Below, piece after piece: positions 60,398 to 64,000 of a DNA stretch of 64,000 nt. Position 1 is the first letter of the stretch. The number at the start of each line of letters is the position of its first letter. The stretch is from the NCBI GenBank assembly GCA_014607495.2, contig CP053160.1, positions 9,796,001-9,860,000 on the forward strand, written 5' to 3'. Position numbers and translations under genes: made by a program. The stretch is from Carposina sasakii (taxonomy: Eukaryota; Arthropoda; Insecta; Lepidoptera; Carposinidae). The notes beneath the pieces are model-generated. The model was not told the DNA's origin. It saw nothing but the letters and a program-made list of their open reading frames with translations, and did no database searches.

Positions 60398-60934
60398 TAT
60401 AATAATAAATAAATGTTTATATTCGATTTTAAGATATAAACTTTTAAAATTTCCCCATTAGCAAAACATGCCTTATTAATCTCATTAAATAAGATTATTA
60501 GTAAATCTGAGCTCGTCTAGCGCAATTTAATTTTTTTTTATTCTAAGAAAGTTATAAGAGAAGTTCTAAGAGGCCGATTACCGTCAATATAAGGCGAACT
60601 TCCGACGGGTTAATTAAAAATAACCTGAAACTTCAGGGAAACCCTCCTTTATAGAGACAGGCTTCAAAAGTTCTGCGCCTGAGAGTGTTACTGGCTAGAG
60701 TTAATGAGTAGGTGACGATGACCAGTGCTAGTACACCGGACTGATGTAACTGGGATATTAAACAAATTAAATAATTACATTTTATAATAAAATAAAATAA
60801 AGTAGTAGAGGGTAGTTAGAGTTTCATAATTAGTTGTTTACTAATTTCTATAATCCAGAAGATGCCACTGGTGTTGGTGAAACATAATATTAATCTAGTT
60901 TTTTATTTCGGAATAGTGCGATTTATTATCTTGC
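60398..60934. other. Intronic AT-rich sequence
   Basis: No recognised feature. Confidence 0.45.
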
Positions 60935-61060
60935 GTGCTCGGATCTGATTTCTTGTGGCGATTGTAGGTAGTGCAAGTGCTTGTTTTCACGGTTATGAGT
61001 TGTCAGATTTAAGGGTCAATGAAGGGTGTAGGGCCCGGTGGTGGGCGAACCCTTGTTGAA
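60935..61060 (-). repeat. Relative of the 52127-52430 element
   Basis: CTCGGATCTGATTTCTTGTG, GAAGGGTGTAGGGCCCGGTG GTGGGCGAACCC: one diverged unit plus one arm. Confidence 0.7.
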
Positions 61061-62334
61061 TAAATAAAAACATATTTGCTTCTTGCTTGTTTCATGTAAT
61101 AATGCTTTTTTTTTTCAAGATTTAAATATTTCAATAATTTGATATTCAGCATTTGGTTTTAATTCTGTAATAGTATAAGAGTGCAAGCAGCACGATATGT
61201 AATGCCTTTCGTACTGTAAAGGAGGTACTTAAGTTACTTGTTTATTTTCATTTACGCATCTTTAATTTCAATACAATTAACATATACATACATAAAATGA
61301 CGCCTTTTTCACGGAGTTTATCTTCACTTGCTACGGTCCTGACATACCTCTTTCGCTTTGTCTACTTTCATGATACAATTCATAATATGAAATCTTAATA
61401 GGCTTAACCCTTTTATGATTATTTCACAACATGAAAAGGCTTACGGATACTCGCCAACTAGCCAATCACTTACGAAATAGACAACCGAGGTAATGAAATC
61501 CAATGTACTTGTACTTACAGGTCAGTGGCAGGTAAGGAATTTAGTTCCATTCCTATTTTAATAGGGATGTGCTTAATGAATATTAAACGATGTCAGAGGT
61601 CGAAATGGAAGTTTAAATAACTCTGACACTAAACTGTATTTTACGGCCTCTTAAGTATAGTTAAACCAATGGTTAAAACCGCCTCAGTATAATAAAGTAT
61701 ATGACGACCAGTGTGAAATTGAGTGAGAAAATTAATGACCATCAATTCAAATGACGTACAAAAAACTCTTCTAATACTGAGTTACAGACAGACAACGTAA
61801 GTTACAGCCTAATCACTAGGCGTATGAAGCTGAAATTCAGCATGTTATTTTGGGAGTATAGGAGAGCACAAATAGAGAACTTCCTGAATATCCTACGGGA
61901 ACGGGAAAAACAAATTCCGTGTTACTACAATAAAATTCACACATTGTCTTAATTTTACATTTTACGAGCGGTATTTTATATATTTTACTGTCAAAAGCCA
62001 TTGTTAAATAGCGGTTACCTTTATATGTAGGTATGCGGTTTTATAATAAAACAGATTTTGTATATGTAGACGAAGTCCAATTTTTTAATGAATTCATATA
62101 ATTGTAGCATATACCTTAAGCTAACATTCATATTTATATGACTAAACCTATGAAAATAATGCGTAATTCAAAGATCACTCGAGGCGCCATTTTCGAACTC
62201 CCCCTCCGCGCCCCTTAGTGATGTACCACACTTATCGTATGTGTCAAGTGATGTCCTAGTTGAAGGCGGTCTCCAGCTAATAATACATAGATAAAATTCT
62301 TATAAAATATTAATAAGAAAATGAAAAAAAAATC
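61061..62334. other. Intronic AT-rich sequence
   Basis: No gene or named repeat. Confidence 0.5.
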
Positions 62335-62403
62335 ACCTGAGTGAAATTTGAACTCACGACCTCTTGCATTGCGTGCATCGCTCTCACCAACTGAGCTATT
62401 GGG
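62335..62403 (-). ncRNA. tRNA-related sequence (SINE head or tRNA pseudogene)
   Basis: On the - strand it reads TAGCTCAGTTGGTGAGAGC, a good D-arm/box A, and GTGAGTTCAAATTTCAC, a 5 bp T-arm with 7 nt loop. The acceptor stem does not pair and the anticodon arm (TGCACGCAATGCA) has the wrong loop size. So it is not a working tRNA gene. Confidence 0.55.
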
Positions 62404-62484
62404 TCATTTAACTCTGATGACGAATTTTACCATCTCTTTTTAATTACGTTTTTGGTAACGTTATTTTTCATCCCAATAGCTATA

Positions 62485-62580
62485 CACTAACCAAATTCTT
62501 TATTGTACTACAAAAAACATTCTATACAAGGGCAAGCATAATGCCTAGCATAGCATTCTCTACCAGCTAACCGGGTTACT
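62485..62580 (-). repeat. LINE 3' end
   Basis: Inverted copy of 5866-5950: TTCTTTATTGTACTACAAAA to CATTCTCTACCAGCTAACCG. It lacks the TCTA tail. Confidence 0.65.
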
Positions 62581-62689
62581 TAAGAACTTAATATATGAGT
62601 AACACTAACAGATTATGAAAACGAAAAACAATGCGCTAGAAAAACATATACCTAAACGGCATAAATTTGAAAATACTATTCTTTTCCAG

Positions 62690-62823
62690 GTAACGTGTTC
62701 GTGATAGCGGCTATAATAATCGAGAGGAACCTGCAGAACGTCGCCAACTACCTGGTGGCGTCGCTGGCGGTCGCCGACCTGATGGTGGCCTGTCTGGTGA
62801 TGCCTCTCGGAGCCGTTTATGAG
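62690..62823 (+). CDS. 5-HT1: Serotonin receptor type 1, third coding exon (end of TM1, TM2)
   Basis: The acceptor is CTTTTCCAG at 62681-62689. The exon encodes [20 protein letters not shown], then [20 protein letters not shown] and AVYE. It carries the conserved LAVAD motif with Asp2.50 (sodium and agonist coupling) and the MPLGAVYE run typical of insect and vertebrate 5-HT1 receptors. It ends in phase 0 at GAG before GTGCAT, a weak donor. Reading on into the intron meets a stop at 62917-62919. A Helitron-like repeat begins about 22 bp past the exon end. TM3 to TM7 are not in the window. The family call is confident; the subtype is not. Confidence 0.9.
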
Positions 62824-62844
62824 GTGCATATTATAGAAGAACAA

Positions 62845-62966
62845 GCGACTTCGCCCGCGTGGACTGCAGAAAAACAAAATGTCGAAATTATGAGCGATAA
62901 AAATATTTTCCCGGGATAAAAAGTAACCTATGTGTTAATCCAGGGTGTCAGCTAACTCCATACAAT
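62845..62966 (+). mobile_element. Helitron-like repeat, partial, next to the exon
   Basis: GCGACTTCGCCCGCGTGGAC, TTTTCCCGGGATAAAAAG, GGTGTCAGCTAACTCCATAC. It is a piece of the 26363-type repeat beginning about 22 bp downstream of the third receptor exon. Confidence 0.65.
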
Positions 62967-63663
62967 AAAAGTAGATTTAAGATTGCTTTAAATTATGATT
63001 TTGCTGGTTCATCAATTTGCGTGTCATCGGTCCATCTGGCCGGAGGGCGTCCAACGCTACGCTTGCCGAGGCGCAATGAACAACAAGTACTTTATACCAA
63101 ATCTTTAAGATACTAATAAGACCACTCATAGTAGTTCTGCTGTCAATCACGAGAAGAATACCTAAAATACGCACTGCGGCAGGGGTGGCAAACCATTAGC
63201 ACGCGACGCAATATATTAGACGACACGTCACTCATCCTAAAATTAATTATGCACTAATAAAAAGTGTGAGGCACTTGTGTGACCTCATTAAACATTATTA
63301 TGTTCAGAAAAATTTACACTTTGATTCATATAGGTTCGCCTAGCCTTTACTAGAGTAAAGTATAAATCTACATCGGTTTTATGTATCGAACCTATTTACG
63401 GACTAGTAGGATCTATTCTTTCTAGTTGGCAACACAAAACCAATAAACGTGGTTTTAAGTTAACCTACAAGAACCGGAAGGGATCAAGGATGTGTATTTA
63501 GATGAATATAGAGCAGGCAATAAAATGGATCAAATTACCCTAAAATACCCTTAGCCAAACAAAGCCTTAAAAGTTCTTTCTCGGTTGGACATAAAATACC
63601 CATATCCCTATCTAAAATTAACAATTCCGGCTGAAAATTCTATGCGAAATTAATCTATTCTTC
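62967..63663. other. Intronic sequence
   Basis: No recognised feature; it lies downstream of the third receptor exon. Confidence 0.45.
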
Positions 63664-63973
63664 TATCTATACATAGGTATAATAAAAATGTAACGTATCG
63701 CTATCTGTACATGGAAGATAAATGAGGAAAAATATTATAGACAACGGAATAGTACCCAAAAGAATGATTTTGGAATTTTTGTCTGTGCGTTTGTGCAAGC
63801 TAATCTCAGAAACGGCTAAACCGATTTTGATGCAGTTTTCAGTAATATATTGTGACCGGTCCCACTTAACATATAGGCTACTTTTTATCCCGGGAAAATG
63901 TTTTTATCCCGGATAATTTCGACAGATTGTTTTTTCTGTAGTCCACGCGGACGGAGTCGCGGGCGTCCACTAG
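63664..63973 (-). mobile_element. Helitron-like non-autonomous repeat, near-full copy
   Basis: Inverse of 20182-20490: ATCTATACATAGGTATAATA to GTCGCGGGCGTCCACTAG. It includes the ATCCCGGGAAAATGTTTTTA core. The right end is CTAG. Confidence 0.65.
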
Positions 63974-64000
63974 TTGAGAATATGATTCTTTTACTCATTG

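Noticed and set aside
62335..62403. Functional tRNA gene
   Set aside because: Box A and the T-arm are good, but the acceptor stem fails to pair and the anticodon loop is the wrong size.
1..64000. CRISPR arrays, bacterial operons or a viral genome
   Set aside because: No evenly spaced short repeats with spacers, no dense gene order; all features fit an insect nuclear genome.

Overview
This 64 kb window is nuclear genomic DNA from a moth or butterfly (Lepidoptera; species not determinable here). The clues are the AT-rich background, Lepidoptera-type interspersed repeats in nearly every kilobase, intron-bearing coding sequence, and many kinds of DNA transposon, LINE and SINE remnants. There are no operons or CRISPR arrays, and no clear intact tRNA or rRNA gene.

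One host gene is recognised: a class A GPCR of the serotonin receptor type 1 group (5-HT1), on the + strand. Three exons join in frame with matching phase-1 junctions: 36523-36593 (start codon at 36548), 46813-46989 (N-glycosylated N-terminus and most of TM1) and 62690-62823 (end of TM1 and TM2). They give the first 119 residues; the rest of the receptor lies beyond the window. The introns are 10.2 kb and 15.7 kb and full of mobile elements. A splice acceptor before the first coding exon implies a further upstream, probably untranslated, exon that was not located.

Region by region. 0-8 kb: scattered MITEs, SINE and LINE ends, and a small Harbinger-like element inside an older repeat. 8.2-11.7 kb: a 3,477 bp element with 13 bp terminal inverted repeats, a 4 bp target duplication and a broken spliced transposase gene, best fitting Sola. 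12-19 kb: MITEs, a broken gene of a multicopy DCYFCL-motif family, and a 1.6 kb repeat unit carrying a LINE reverse-transcriptase tail. 19.9-21.7 kb: a nest of inverted repeats. 22-31.8 kb: LINE 3' ends, Helitron-like repeats and a hAT element with a perfect 8 bp target duplication. 31.9-34.6 kb: a complete mariner-type DD41D transposon with about 489 bp terminal repeats and an intact 350-residue transposase. 36.5-46.8 kb (intron 1): nested MITE/SINE insertions, a perfect 42 bp hairpin and a decayed piggyBac. 47-62.7 kb (intron 2): the second, inverted 1.7 kb repeat unit, a pogo element with a PHD-type finger, and an almost intact LINE with a restriction-like endonuclease.

Apart from the receptor, the window is a record of transposition with many exact insertion sites. 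No clear new multi-gene system was found. The best candidates for novelty are the Sola-like element, the long-TIR DD41D mariner, the PHD-bearing pogo, and the nested palindromic repeats.
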